Positions 11,001 through 18,411 of a stretch of DNA of 42,071 nt are shown here, one piece after another. How positions within the stretch are numbered: position 1 is the stretch's first letter; each line of letters begins with the position of its first letter. The notes below the pieces were generated by a model. That model ran no database searches. It had not been told where the DNA came from and saw nothing but the letters and a program-made list of their open reading frames with translations. This stretch comes from CAYGWX01 sp964353855 [NCBI: uncultured bacterium] (lineage in GTDB: Bacteria > Edwardsbacteria > CAYGWX01), in NCBI GenBank assembly GCA_964353855.1, contig CAYGWX010000011.1:4339-46409 (forward strand). Reading direction: 5' to 3'. The translations under genes and the position numbers were made by a program.

Positions 11001-11856
11001 TCCGCTCGGCGGTGTCGCGTCCGGCATAGGTGGCCGCGATGTCCTCCTGGGTCAGGAGGGTGCAGCGGACCCCGGCTTTCGTCCGCCAGTTCACCAGCTT
11101 GGCCAGGGTATCCCTCAGACCTACGAGCGCCCCGGAATTCACCGTGGTGGAGATGACCACCTCGGAGAAGCTTCCGGGCGGCAGGAAGGCCGAGCCCGCA
11201 AAACCGGGCAACCGCAGAGGCGGCGCAAACCGCGCCACGTCATGGGGATTGGAGACCAGCCAGCGCACGTCGTCCCCGAACATCCGGATCTGGCCCGGGC
11301 TCGCTACTTCTGAAGCAACCGTGCCTTCTTTGTACGTGACCTTGAGCACGATCCGCCGGGCATAGAGGATCTGCTTCGTGGCCGGGATGTACTGCACCGG
11401 GTAGAGCCGCACCGCGGCAAGGCGGTAGCCGCACTTCGTCCCGGTCCCGGCCTGCTCGACGTAATGGCCAGGAAGGGGGGTGGAGGAACTGTAATAGGTC
11501 GGATCCGGCGGTACGAAGGCAGGGACCGGGCCCGAAAACGTGGTCGGCGGCTGGGCCGGATGCAGGATGTAGGCCCCGGGAAGGATCTCCTGATCCAGCT
11601 CCGCGACCTCCACTTTCTCCACGGTGGCCGAGGGCGGGATGACCATCAATACCGGCAGGCAGGGCACCTCCGGCCCGCCGGTCGCCCCGGTGACCACGGC
11701 CTTTGGGACCGTGACCCTCTGGTAGCCGTCGGCCTGTGAGATGCCGATCTCTGACGGTGAAAACTGAATCGTCTGATACAACTCTCCGGCCGACAGGGCC
11801 GAGGCCAGAACCAGCACCAAGCCCGCCGTCCAGAGGATGAACCACTCTTTCCTCAT
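8056..11856 (-). CDS. gingipain-like C25 cysteine protease, mosaic, with sorting domain
   Basis: Start chosen at the ATG at 11856 (MRKEWFIL...) because AGGAAGGAG lies upstream and a signal peptide follows (cleavage near ALSA-GELYQ); a longer open frame upstream has no signal features. The product is 1266 residues. Order: signal peptide; gingipain propeptide-like region; C25 caspase-fold domain with His in TAHIGHGAPNAMG (near residue 457) and Cys in AVCCHPGAFDT (near 492); an Ig-like domain (PAVVPVGPSAFTV...); a CARDB-like region (PGPGGNGDGIINPSE); a long beta-rich region; and a FlgD-like CTD (GVYFYRLEASGYTATRKLVVVR). The protease half is almost identical to that of the next gene and the last ~600 residues to those of the gene at 14377, so it is a recombinant. 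Probably an exported endopeptidase anchored through the CTD; substrate specificity unknown. Confidence 0.9.
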   Translation of the reverse strand: MRKEWFILWTAGLVLVLASALSAGELYQTIQFSPSEIGISQADGYQRVTVPKAVVTGATGGPEVPCLPVLMVIPPSATVEKVEVAELDQEILPGAYILHPAQPPTTFSGPVPAFVPPDPTYYSSSTPLPGHYVEQAGTGTKCGYRLAAVRLYPVQYIPATKQILYARRIVLKVTYKEGTVASEVASPGQIRMFGDDVRWLVSNPHDVARFAPPLRLPGFAGSAFLPPGSFSEVVISTTVNSGALVGLRDTLAKLVNWRTKAGVRCTLLTQEDIAATYAGRDTAERIRNFIKDARTTWGTSMFFIASRDVAPSKAQHNWRRAYGPVSGYQDQFPADLYFSDLNGSWDGDRDNIFGEATDSIDGYSDVYVGRITLDSTFEASKYISRMFTYEKTPGAGFYQKAFLTNDVTFSNEYNDTIRTMTPTPPWLDCRMYASGGDVPISGAAFRDTLNRGWMYTAHIGHGAPNAMGSLYDCTHAIAQSNVGKPELIIAVCCHPGAFDTSGVSGMQFGDCLAENMITHAVNGWVAVMFNSRYGWVQVAESYNIRFFESMLPAPQRNYLRLGQCLGRAKDFFVPLWTDGTWGDRHRWECYEKNLFGDPGVPLWNGAQPTNLTVNYPAVVPVGPSAFTVTVNGDKAQIRGARVCAMKGGETYATDTTDASGSVVLNISPLTPGNLDVTVTARNFLPWEGTALVRSSGAYVGVLRTSINDPGPGGNGDGIINPSETIFMPTWVKNFGTQPANNVVAKLRSTTSYATVLDSVANCGNLAAGDSFYINPGYRFTAAPSCTNGVALTFNIVCRDANDSIWTTPVSKTVGTAVLGYESYWTADANHRLDPGDSTQMRIVLRNSGFGNGYNVRGTLRCADSRITITDSLGTYGSIPHDTTGVNDADRYTVKASSSIPKETPIPFVVHLVADGGYVVDRSFTIVVGTITAEDPQGPDTYGYYAYESTDSMYLNRPTYSWIELNPSRGGNGTTVGISGDDMSLRQLMRGTGGIRVRHYGATSDSATICTNAWLSIARTTYAYYSNAALPSTSFVPNGVAIFWDDLTVSGTGTCWYRRDANQRFIVEWDSVPTLGGSYAGTFEIIVMDTSLTPGTANTRDSEIILQWKNASTISSMTVGQQNAAMTVGLCPFNNGTYDRGMGAIVGGKALKFTTDPPRMVSGVELEVATPRALPTAYGLAQSRPNPLTNRALIGYALPKDSKVALRVYNVSGQMVRELVNSEEKAGWKEAAWDGRDAKGHVLSSGVYFYRLEASGYTATRKLVVVR
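8058..9775 (-). repeat. direct repeat A, copy 1 (C-terminal halves of C25 genes)
   Basis: Encodes RSSGAYVGVLRTS to the CTD. Nearly collinear and mostly identical at base level with 14379-16085. Boundaries are approximate, set where the protein alignments lose near-identity. Confidence 0.75.
10040..11780 (-). repeat. direct repeat B, copy 1 (protease domains)
   Basis: Encodes the N-terminal and C25 domain of the first protease gene; near-identical in protein and similar in DNA to 12490-14230, for example over the TPTPPWLDCRMYASGGDVPI segment. Boundaries approximate. Confidence 0.7.
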
Positions 11857-11891
11857 GGCCGTTCTCCTTCCTCCTTGAATGATTACGGTTG

Positions 11892-11924
11892 GCGGGAGGG
11901 CCTCCCTGCGGGAGGCCCTCCCGC
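11892..11924 (-). terminator. 15-bp perfect hairpin between two C25 genes
   Basis: Arms GCGGGAGGGCCTCCC (11892-11906) and its exact complement (11910-11924) around loop TGC, immediately after the stop of the second C25 gene. There is no T run, so it may act as an mRNA 3' stabiliser or processing hairpin rather than a full terminator. Confidence 0.55.
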
Positions 11925-11930
11925 GCCCAG

Positions 11931-14309
11931 CTATCTCACGATCACCAGCTTGCGCGTGGCCGTCTGCCCTCCGGCTTCCAGGCGGTAGAAGTACACGCCC
12001 GAGACGAGACCCCGGGCATCCCAACCTACCTGCTTCCAGCCCGCGGCCTCGCGGCCGTTGACCAGGGTCCCCACGCAACGCCCCGAGGCATCGTACACCT
12101 TGAGGCTGACCTGCGTTTCCCGCGGCAGGGAATACCGGATCATTCCGCGTACGGCCAGAGGGTTGGGGCTCACCGCCCCCAGTTCAAAAGACAGGGGCAA
12201 GCCCACGGGTTCCCCGGCCTCCACCCCGGAGGAAACCGCCGTGTTCCCTTCGTAGGGCAGGCGGTCCCGCTTGGTCACGGTCACGTACATCGTCCCGTTC
12301 GTCGCGGGATTGATGGTGAACGTGGCCAGCCCGGAGGTGTTGGTGTACCCGGTGGCATAGACCTCCGCCCCCTTCCACAGGCAGACGTAGGCCGAGTCCA
12401 CGGCGAACTGGTCCGCGGACACGTTCACCGCGAAGGACTGGCTCCCCCGCCCTATATTCAACGGATGCGATACCGTCATCGCCGTGGGCGGGTTGTTCCA
12501 CAAGGGCACCCCGGGATCTCCGAAGAGGTTCTTCTCGTAGCACTCCCAGCGGTGACGTGTGCCCCAGGTGGCGTTCGGCCAGAGCGGGATGAAGAAGTCC
12601 TTGGCCTTCCCCAGACACTGCCCCACCCGAAGGTAGTGATTCTTGGGTGGGGGCAGGAGGCTTTCGAAGAAGCGGATGTTGTAGCTCTCGGCGCAGCTCA
12701 CCCAGCCGTAGCGCGAGTTCATCATCACTCCCACCCAGCCATCCACGGCGTGGGTGATCATGTTTTCGGCCAGGCAGTCCCCGAACTGCATCCCCGAAAC
12801 CCCGGAGGTATCGTAGGCCCCGGGGTGGCAGCAGACCGCGATGATCAGCTCCGGCTTGCCCACGTTGCTCTGGGCGATGGCGTTGGCGCAGTTGTAGAGG
12901 CTGCCCATGGCGCTGGGCGAGCCGTGCCCGATGTGCGCGGTGTACATCCAGCCCCGGTTCAGGCTGTCCCGGAAGGCGGCCCCGGAGATGGGCACGTCTC
13001 CACCCGAGGCGTACATCCGGCAGTCCAGCCAGGGCGGGGTGGGCGTCATCGTCCGGATGGAATCATTGTAGGCGTTGGAGAAGGTCACGTCGTTGGTCAG
13101 GAAGGCCTTCTGGTAGTAGCTGGCCCCCGGGGTCTTCTCGTACTGAAAGAGCCGGCGCAGGTACTTGGAGGCCTCGATCGTGGAGTCCAGGGTGATGCGC
13201 CCCACATAGATGTCGCAGTACCCGTTGATCGAGTCCGTGGTCTCCCCGAAGATATTATCATTGTCTCCGTCCCAGGAGCCGTCCAGGTCCGAGAAGTACA
13301 GGTCCGCGGGCAAGCGTTCTGCCGGATAACCGGAGAAGAACGCATAGGCCCGGCGCCAGTTGTGCTGGGTCTTGGCGGCCGGCACGTCCCGCGAGGCGAT
13401 GAAGACCATCTGGGTGCCCCAGGTCGTCCGGGCGTCCTTGATGAAGTTCCGCAGCCTCTCGGCCGTGTCCCGGCCGGTGTAGAGAGGGGCGATGTCCTGC
13501 TCGGTCATGATCGTGCAACGCACTCCGCTCCGGTTCCGCCAGAACGCCAGCTTGGCCAGAGTGTCGCGCAAACCCAGGAAAGACCCCGTGTTCTGGTTCG
13601 TGGTCACGATGACATGGGGGAAATTCCCCGCGGGAAGGAAGGCTGAGCCTACGAGGCCGGCGGGCCGCTCCGGAGGCGCGAACCGGGAAACGTCCCCGGG
13701 ATTGGACACCAGGTCCCTCACGTCATTCCCGAAAGCCAGGTTCTGCTCCGGGGTGTTGGATTCAACGGCAACCGTCCCCTCCCGGTAGGTGACCTTCAGA
13801 ACCAGCCGGGTCGCCAGGATGAGCTGCTTCTTGGCCGGGACGTACTGTAGGGGATAGACCATGGTTCCCGCAATCCGGTAACCGCACTTCGTCCCGGTCC
13901 CGGCGACTTCAACGTAACGTCCGGGCAGGGGAGCGATGGACCGGTAGATGGCCGGATCCGGACCAACGAACGGTCCGGCCGGAACCGAAAACGGACGCCC
14001 GGGCTGAACCGGAACGATGTCGTAGGATCCCGGGAGAACTTCCTCCCGGACCTCCGTCACCTCCACCTTCTCTACAGTGGCCGAAGGCGGGATAACCATC
14101 CTCACCGGAACGCAAGGTGTCTCCGGACCCCCGACCTCCCCGGTCACCACGCCCCCGGGAACGCTGACCCTTTGATACCCCTCAGCCTGGGATATCCCCA
14201 CCTCGCTGGGTGAGAAAGAGAGCGTCTGATACAGCTCTCCGGCAGACAAGGATCCGGCCACGGCGAAAGCCATTCCTGCCGCCAAGAGATAGACCATACT
14301 TCTCCTCAT
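11931..14309 (-). CDS. gingipain-like C25 cysteine protease, short form with sorting domain
   Basis: Start chosen at ATG 14309 (MRRSMVYLLAAGMAFAVAGS...) with GGAGGT nicely spaced upstream; 792 residues. Signal peptide, then GELYQTLSFSPSEVGISQAEG as in the paralogue, a propeptide-like region, and a C25 domain with His in HIGHGSPSAMG (near 456) and Cys in AVCCHPGAYDT (near 492). An Ig-like domain follows (AMTVSHPLNIGRGSQSF), then a CTD beginning FELGAVSPNPLAVRGMIRYSLP and ending GVYFYRLEAGGQTATRKLVIVR. It lacks the ~600-residue beta-rich region of its two neighbours and is therefore the simplest architecture of the trio. It sits in the same orientation as its paralogues; the 74-base gap to the first gene holds a hairpin and the other gene's ribosome-binding site. 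Confidence 0.9.
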   Translation of the reverse strand: MRRSMVYLLAAGMAFAVAGSLSAGELYQTLSFSPSEVGISQAEGYQRVSVPGGVVTGEVGGPETPCVPVRMVIPPSATVEKVEVTEVREEVLPGSYDIVPVQPGRPFSVPAGPFVGPDPAIYRSIAPLPGRYVEVAGTGTKCGYRIAGTMVYPLQYVPAKKQLILATRLVLKVTYREGTVAVESNTPEQNLAFGNDVRDLVSNPGDVSRFAPPERPAGLVGSAFLPAGNFPHVIVTTNQNTGSFLGLRDTLAKLAFWRNRSGVRCTIMTEQDIAPLYTGRDTAERLRNFIKDARTTWGTQMVFIASRDVPAAKTQHNWRRAYAFFSGYPAERLPADLYFSDLDGSWDGDNDNIFGETTDSINGYCDIYVGRITLDSTIEASKYLRRLFQYEKTPGASYYQKAFLTNDVTFSNAYNDSIRTMTPTPPWLDCRMYASGGDVPISGAAFRDSLNRGWMYTAHIGHGSPSAMGSLYNCANAIAQSNVGKPELIIAVCCHPGAYDTSGVSGMQFGDCLAENMITHAVDGWVGVMMNSRYGWVSCAESYNIRFFESLLPPPKNHYLRVGQCLGKAKDFFIPLWPNATWGTRHRWECYEKNLFGDPGVPLWNNPPTAMTVSHPLNIGRGSQSFAVNVSADQFAVDSAYVCLWKGAEVYATGYTNTSGLATFTINPATNGTMYVTVTKRDRLPYEGNTAVSSGVEAGEPVGLPLSFELGAVSPNPLAVRGMIRYSLPRETQVSLKVYDASGRCVGTLVNGREAAGWKQVGWDARGLVSGVYFYRLEAGGQTATRKLVIVR
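12490..14230 (-). repeat. direct repeat B, copy 2
   Basis: Second copy of the protease-domain repeat; see 10040-11780. Confidence 0.7.
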
Positions 14310-14376
14310 CACTAACCTCCTTCTGTTAGGTTTTTGACGTCTTAACCTTTGCAAAGCACCCTCAGGAACGTTAGGC

Positions 14377-17300
14377 TTATCTCACGATGACGAGCTTACG
14401 GGTTGCCGTATAGCCGGAGGCCTCCAGGCGGTAGAAGTAGACTCCGCTGGATAAGGCATGACCTTTGGCATCACGCCCGTCCCAGGCGGCTTCCTTCCAC
14501 CCCGCCTTCTCCTCGGAGTTCACCAGCTCCCGGACCATCTGACCACTCACGTTGTACACCCGCAAGGTCACCTTGCTGTCCTTGGGCAGGGCGTACCCGA
14601 TGAGCGTTCGGTTCGTGAGCGGGTTCGGACGGCTTTGGGCGAGCCCGTAGGCCGTGGGCAGGGCTCGCGGAGTCGCCACTTCCAGCTCCACCCCCACCCC
14701 CCGCATCCGCGGTGGGTCGGTCGTGAACTTCAAGGCCTTCCCGCCCAAGATCGCACCCATCCCCCGGTCGTACGTCCCGTTGTTATACGGACACAGCCCC
14801 ACGGTCATGGCCTGGTTCTGCTGGCCCATGGTCATCGAACTAATCGCGCTCACGCTCTTCCACTGCAGGATGATCTCGGAGTCCCGCGTGTTCGCCGTCC
14901 CGGGGGTCAGGCTGGTATCCATGACGATGATCTCAAACGTCCCGGCAAAGCTCCCTCCCAGCGTGGGCACGCTGTCCCACTGCGCGATGAACCGCTGGTT
15001 GGCGTCCCTCCGGTACCAGCAGGTCCCGGTCCCGGACACCGTCAGGTCGTCCCACAACAAGGCCACCCCGTTGGGCACAAAACTCGTGGAGGGCAAGGCC
15101 GCGTTGGAGTACACCGATAGCGTCGTCCGCCCCACGGCCAGCCAGCCGTTGGTGCAGATCGAGGCCGAGTCCGCGCGCACCCCGTAGTGCCGCGCCCGGA
15201 TCCCCAAAAGCTGCCGCAGGGTCATGTCGTCCCCGGAGATCCCCACCGTGGTCCCGTTGCCGCCCCGCGAGGGGTTCAGCTCGATCCAGGCGTAGGTCGG
15301 GGAGTTCAAGTACAACGTATCTGAGCTCTCGTAAGCATAGTAGCCGTACGGGTCCGGCCCGATCGGGTCCTCGGTGGTGATCGTACCGACCACGATCGTA
15401 AAGCTCCGGTCCACCACGTAACCCCCGTCCGCCACAAGATGGACCACAAACGGGATCGGCGTCTCCTTGGGTATCGCGGAAGAAGCCTTCACCGTGTACC
15501 GGTCGGCATCGTTCACCCCGGTGGTGTCGTGCAGGATCGTCCCGTACGTCCCGGATGAGTCCGTGATCGTGATCCGGCTGTCCGCGCAGCGCAGCGTCCC
15601 GCGTACGTTGTACCCGTTCCCGAGCCCGGAGTTCCGCAGCACGATCCGCATCTGCGTCGAGTCTCCAGGGTCCAACCGGTGATTCGCGTCTGCGGTCCAG
15701 TAGGAGTCGTAGCCCAGCACCGCCGTGCCCACGGTCTTGGAAACCGGAGAGGTCCAGGTGGAATCGTTCACGTCCTTGCACACCACGTTGAAGGTCAGGG
15801 CCACCCCGTTGGTGCAGGAGGAGGACGCGGTGAAGCGAAAGCTGGTGTTGATGAAAAATGAGTCCCCGGCCGCGATGTTCCCGCAGTTGGCCGATGAGTC
15901 CAGCACGGTGGCCTGGGAACATGTGCTGCGCAGTTTTGCGACCACGCCGTTGGCCGGCTGGTTGCCGAAGTTCTTCACCCAGGTCGGCATGTACACCGTC
16001 TCTCCGGGGTTGATGATCCCGTCCCCGTTGCCCCCGGGCCCCGGGTCGCTGATGGAGGTCCGCAGAACCGAGACGTAGGCTCCGGAGGAGCGGGCCATCG
16101 CGTAGCCCTCGTAGGGCCGGCAGTTGTAAGCGGTAACGGTGACGTATACCGTGTCCACGCCCCCGGGGTTGATGTTCAAGGAGGCATTCCCGCCGGCGTC
16201 GGTGTAGCCCGTGGCCAGGATCGCCTTGGTGCTGGCTTTCATCGCACAGACCAGGGCGTCCCGGATGGGCGCCTTGTCGGCCTGCACCGAGACCGGAAGC
16301 GCCGAGGGCCCGACCGGAACCACGGCAGGGTGGGACACCGTCATCGTCCTCGGCTGCATGATGTACAGATTTACCGAGGGATCGCCCAGGACGTTGTACT
16401 CTTCGTAGTAGCGGTGGCTTCGGCCGCCGCCGCTGTAGTACAGGTAGAGCAAATACTTCGCCCGGTCGGTCATCGCACCCACCCAGGTGAGGCCGGAGTC
16501 GATGGCCACGTCGAACATCCGTCGCTGCAGGATGTCGTCCTCGTCCCAATAGGAGACCACGGAAGAGCCCCAGTAGATGAGGCTGCCTTTGTTCTGCTGG
16601 ATGACCCACTGCTCACTGAACGAGGTGGAGGAGTAGTTGTAGTTTCCGGTCAGGCAGCAGTGGCCGGCCACGAAGGCGTAGCGGTCGGCGTTGGTCAGGC
16701 TGGATACGTTCGCCATGGAGAACGGCGGCCCAGCCCAGCCGGTCTCGCTTCCGTGGCCGGTGTAGATCACGAAGGCCCGGCCGTCGTTCACCGCCGTGGC
16801 CACCGGCGTGCCTTGATTGTAATAATAGGCCAGGGAGTCTGCGATCATCCCTTTCCGCCGGACGATCCGCTGGCAGTAGGCGTTAGTGCTCTCGGCCACC
16901 TGATGGTAACCTCCATCGTCCGAGGACATGAAATAGGCCTTCTGCGGCCAGGTGTAGCCGTTGGCCCAGAGGACCCGCTCGTAGTCCACGGTCTTCTCCA
17001 CCTGCACGTCCAGCTGCCCGCTCGCCCGCTTGGGGAACCGGCCGATGTGCATGTCCGGGAAGTAATCGCTGCCCTGGACGCACACGAAGTAGAGGTCGGT
17101 GGGCGGGTTGTCGGCCTGGCTGCCGATGTAGCAGGGAAAGACGTTGGTCCCGCCGGCGAAGAGCACGAAGGTGGGTGGGATCGGCCAGTTGTGGTAGGCG
17201 TTGTCTATGTACTGTTGTACGTGGGCCGTGTCCGAGCCGCCGGGGATCTGAGAGCGCCGGGTCACCGTGACGCTGAAGCCCTTCTTGGCCTTCCAGGCCG

Positions 17301-18087
17301 CGAGGGGCTTGACCGCTGCGGTATCGGCGTCGTCCACCAGGATGAGATAACCGATGGGGAGGGGGGGCACCAAGGCTACTATCTTCTCAAAGACATCCCC
17401 GTTCAGGGCCAGGCCCCGGTAGCCTTCCTCGAAGGGAATCGAGCGGTAGCGGACCAGGCCCCTCTGGGTTTCGGAGAGGTTCCCCCCGCTGAACCGCAGG
17501 GCCACCTTCATCCGGGTCGTGACCACGACCTTGCCCTGCACGGGATTGTAGGAAACCGGGGAGAGCTCCAAAACCACCACCCGGTGTGACCGTATGAAGG
17601 CCGGCTCGGTGACTGCGCCGACTTCCAAGGGCGCGTAAGCGTCACGCTGGTAAGAGGCCTCGTCCAGCGAGAACTCCTGCTTCGCCCCCTGAATCTTGGG
17701 GACTGGGGGAAGCCCCGGGACGATTCGCGCGGGAAGCCCCAGCTCCGCGAGGGAGTAACTCCTCCGCTCCAGGGCCGTGACTTCCAGGGCCACCCGGGCG
17801 CCGTAGGGCACTTCCACGAACTTCCGGATGACCGGCAGGGCCGGCTTTCCGAGGGCCCCGGAAACGCCGGCGCCCGGCAGGGAGATCCTTGCGAATTCTC
17901 CTCCGGGCGTTTGGGTCCTCTCCGCCTGGAACCCCGGCAGGGTCACCTCCAAGGTCAGCCCCGCCGCATCGGATGTCATCTTGCTTATTCCCACCTCGCT
18001 CCCCGGGCCCGCCGCGACCCAGCTCCCGTAGGCCGGAAATGCGCACAAAGCCCCCGCGAGGAGGATTAACCACCACCCATTTCTCAT
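14377..18087 (-). CDS. gingipain-like C25 cysteine protease, divergent protease domain, with sorting domain
   Basis: ATG 18087 follows GGGAGGTTGAG; 1236 residues. Signal peptide MRNGWWLILLAGALCAFPAYG, then a gingipain propeptide-like part (VALEVTALERRSYSLAELGLP; VVVLELSPVSYNPVQGKV). The C25 domain has His in VIYTGHGSETGW (near 443), which is very close to the gingipain GHGSE motif, and Cys in VAGHCCLTGNY (near 476). Then the Ig domain (MTVSHPAVVPVGPSALPV), CARDB-like region (DPGPGGNGDGIINPGE), a long beta-rich region and the FlgD-like CTD (SGYTATRKLVIVR). The protease part is only distantly related to those of the other two genes, whereas the C-terminal ~600 residues are nearly the same as in the gene at 8056. 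A strong promoter at 18187-18215 suggests it heads a transcript that may cover the whole protease cluster. Confidence 0.9.
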   Translation of the reverse strand: MRNGWWLILLAGALCAFPAYGSWVAAGPGSEVGISKMTSDAAGLTLEVTLPGFQAERTQTPGGEFARISLPGAGVSGALGKPALPVIRKFVEVPYGARVALEVTALERRSYSLAELGLPARIVPGLPPVPKIQGAKQEFSLDEASYQRDAYAPLEVGAVTEPAFIRSHRVVVLELSPVSYNPVQGKVVVTTRMKVALRFSGGNLSETQRGLVRYRSIPFEEGYRGLALNGDVFEKIVALVPPLPIGYLILVDDADTAAVKPLAAWKAKKGFSVTVTRRSQIPGGSDTAHVQQYIDNAYHNWPIPPTFVLFAGGTNVFPCYIGSQADNPPTDLYFVCVQGSDYFPDMHIGRFPKRASGQLDVQVEKTVDYERVLWANGYTWPQKAYFMSSDDGGYHQVAESTNAYCQRIVRRKGMIADSLAYYYNQGTPVATAVNDGRAFVIYTGHGSETGWAGPPFSMANVSSLTNADRYAFVAGHCCLTGNYNYSSTSFSEQWVIQQNKGSLIYWGSSVVSYWDEDDILQRRMFDVAIDSGLTWVGAMTDRAKYLLYLYYSGGGRSHRYYEEYNVLGDPSVNLYIMQPRTMTVSHPAVVPVGPSALPVSVQADKAPIRDALVCAMKASTKAILATGYTDAGGNASLNINPGGVDTVYVTVTAYNCRPYEGYAMARSSGAYVSVLRTSISDPGPGGNGDGIINPGETVYMPTWVKNFGNQPANGVVAKLRSTCSQATVLDSSANCGNIAAGDSFFINTSFRFTASSSCTNGVALTFNVVCKDVNDSTWTSPVSKTVGTAVLGYDSYWTADANHRLDPGDSTQMRIVLRNSGLGNGYNVRGTLRCADSRITITDSSGTYGTILHDTTGVNDADRYTVKASSAIPKETPIPFVVHLVADGGYVVDRSFTIVVGTITTEDPIGPDPYGYYAYESSDTLYLNSPTYAWIELNPSRGGNGTTVGISGDDMTLRQLLGIRARHYGVRADSASICTNGWLAVGRTTLSVYSNAALPSTSFVPNGVALLWDDLTVSGTGTCWYRRDANQRFIAQWDSVPTLGGSFAGTFEIIVMDTSLTPGTANTRDSEIILQWKSVSAISSMTMGQQNQAMTVGLCPYNNGTYDRGMGAILGGKALKFTTDPPRMRGVGVELEVATPRALPTAYGLAQSRPNPLTNRTLIGYALPKDSKVTLRVYNVSGQMVRELVNSEEKAGWKEAAWDGRDAKGHALSSGVYFYRLEASGYTATRKLVIVR
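14379..16085 (-). repeat. direct repeat A, copy 2
   Basis: Second copy of the ~1.7-kb repeat described at 8058-9775. Long exact runs are shared, for example around 9241-9420 versus 15541-15720. Confidence 0.75.
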
Positions 18088-18132
18088 CTCAACCTCCCTA
18101 TGGTTTTCGTCCCGCCCGAAGAAGACGGCTTT

Positions 18133-18155
18133 AATATAACTTTATTCGTTATATT
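18133..18155. promoter_or_regulatory. inverted repeat in the leader of the C25 cluster
   Basis: Perfect 8-bp arms AATATAAC / GTTATATT separated by TTTATTC, lying between the promoter (18187-18215) and the start codon (18087). Possible operator for a dimeric regulator or a weak leader hairpin. The 324-base gap 18088-18411 also holds the terminator at 18363-18391 and no gene. Confidence 0.4.
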
Positions 18156-18186
18156 CCAATGAGTTATGCCCACCCCGGAAAGAACT

Positions 18187-18215
18187 ATTTTACTCCCAAA
18201 ACCAGGCTTTGTCAA
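18187..18215 (-). promoter_or_regulatory. sigma-70 promoter of the C25 protease cluster
   Basis: Minus-strand TTGACA (18215-18210), 17-base spacer, TAAAAT (18192-18187); leader about 95 bases. Eleven of twelve consensus bases match. Confidence 0.75.
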
Positions 18216-18362
18216 GCCCCAAAATTACTTTTCGTGAAAAAACCTAAAAGGCCCAAATAGGAAGACGTAAAACGGTTCAAAACCGACCCGACTTCCGGCA
18301 AAGAGGGCTGTTAAAGGATTAACCCCACCCACCCACCAAAGAGATGTAATAAAGTAGGAAAT

Positions 18363-18391
18363 GGAAAAAGAAAAGACGCACATGAGTGCGC
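18363..18391 (-). terminator. intrinsic terminator after the AAA/TPR gene
   Basis: On the minus strand GCGCAC-TCAT-GTGCGT is followed by CTTTTCTTTTTCC, about 20 bases after the stop codon at 18412. Stem plus T-rich tract fits a rho-independent terminator. Confidence 0.7.
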
Positions 18392-18411
18392 CCTGCCCGA
18401 CGGAGAACCCT

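Noticed and set aside
11892-11924. Long perfect hairpin as an attachment or insertion site
   Set aside because: It lies directly behind a stop codon between cotranscribed paralogues and has no flanking duplications or recombinase; an mRNA hairpin is simpler.
11857-12078. N-terminal extension of the first C25 gene by 74 codons
   Set aside because: It overlaps the end of the next protease gene and an inverted repeat, and would bury the signal peptide. The ATG at 11856 has a strong ribosome-binding site.
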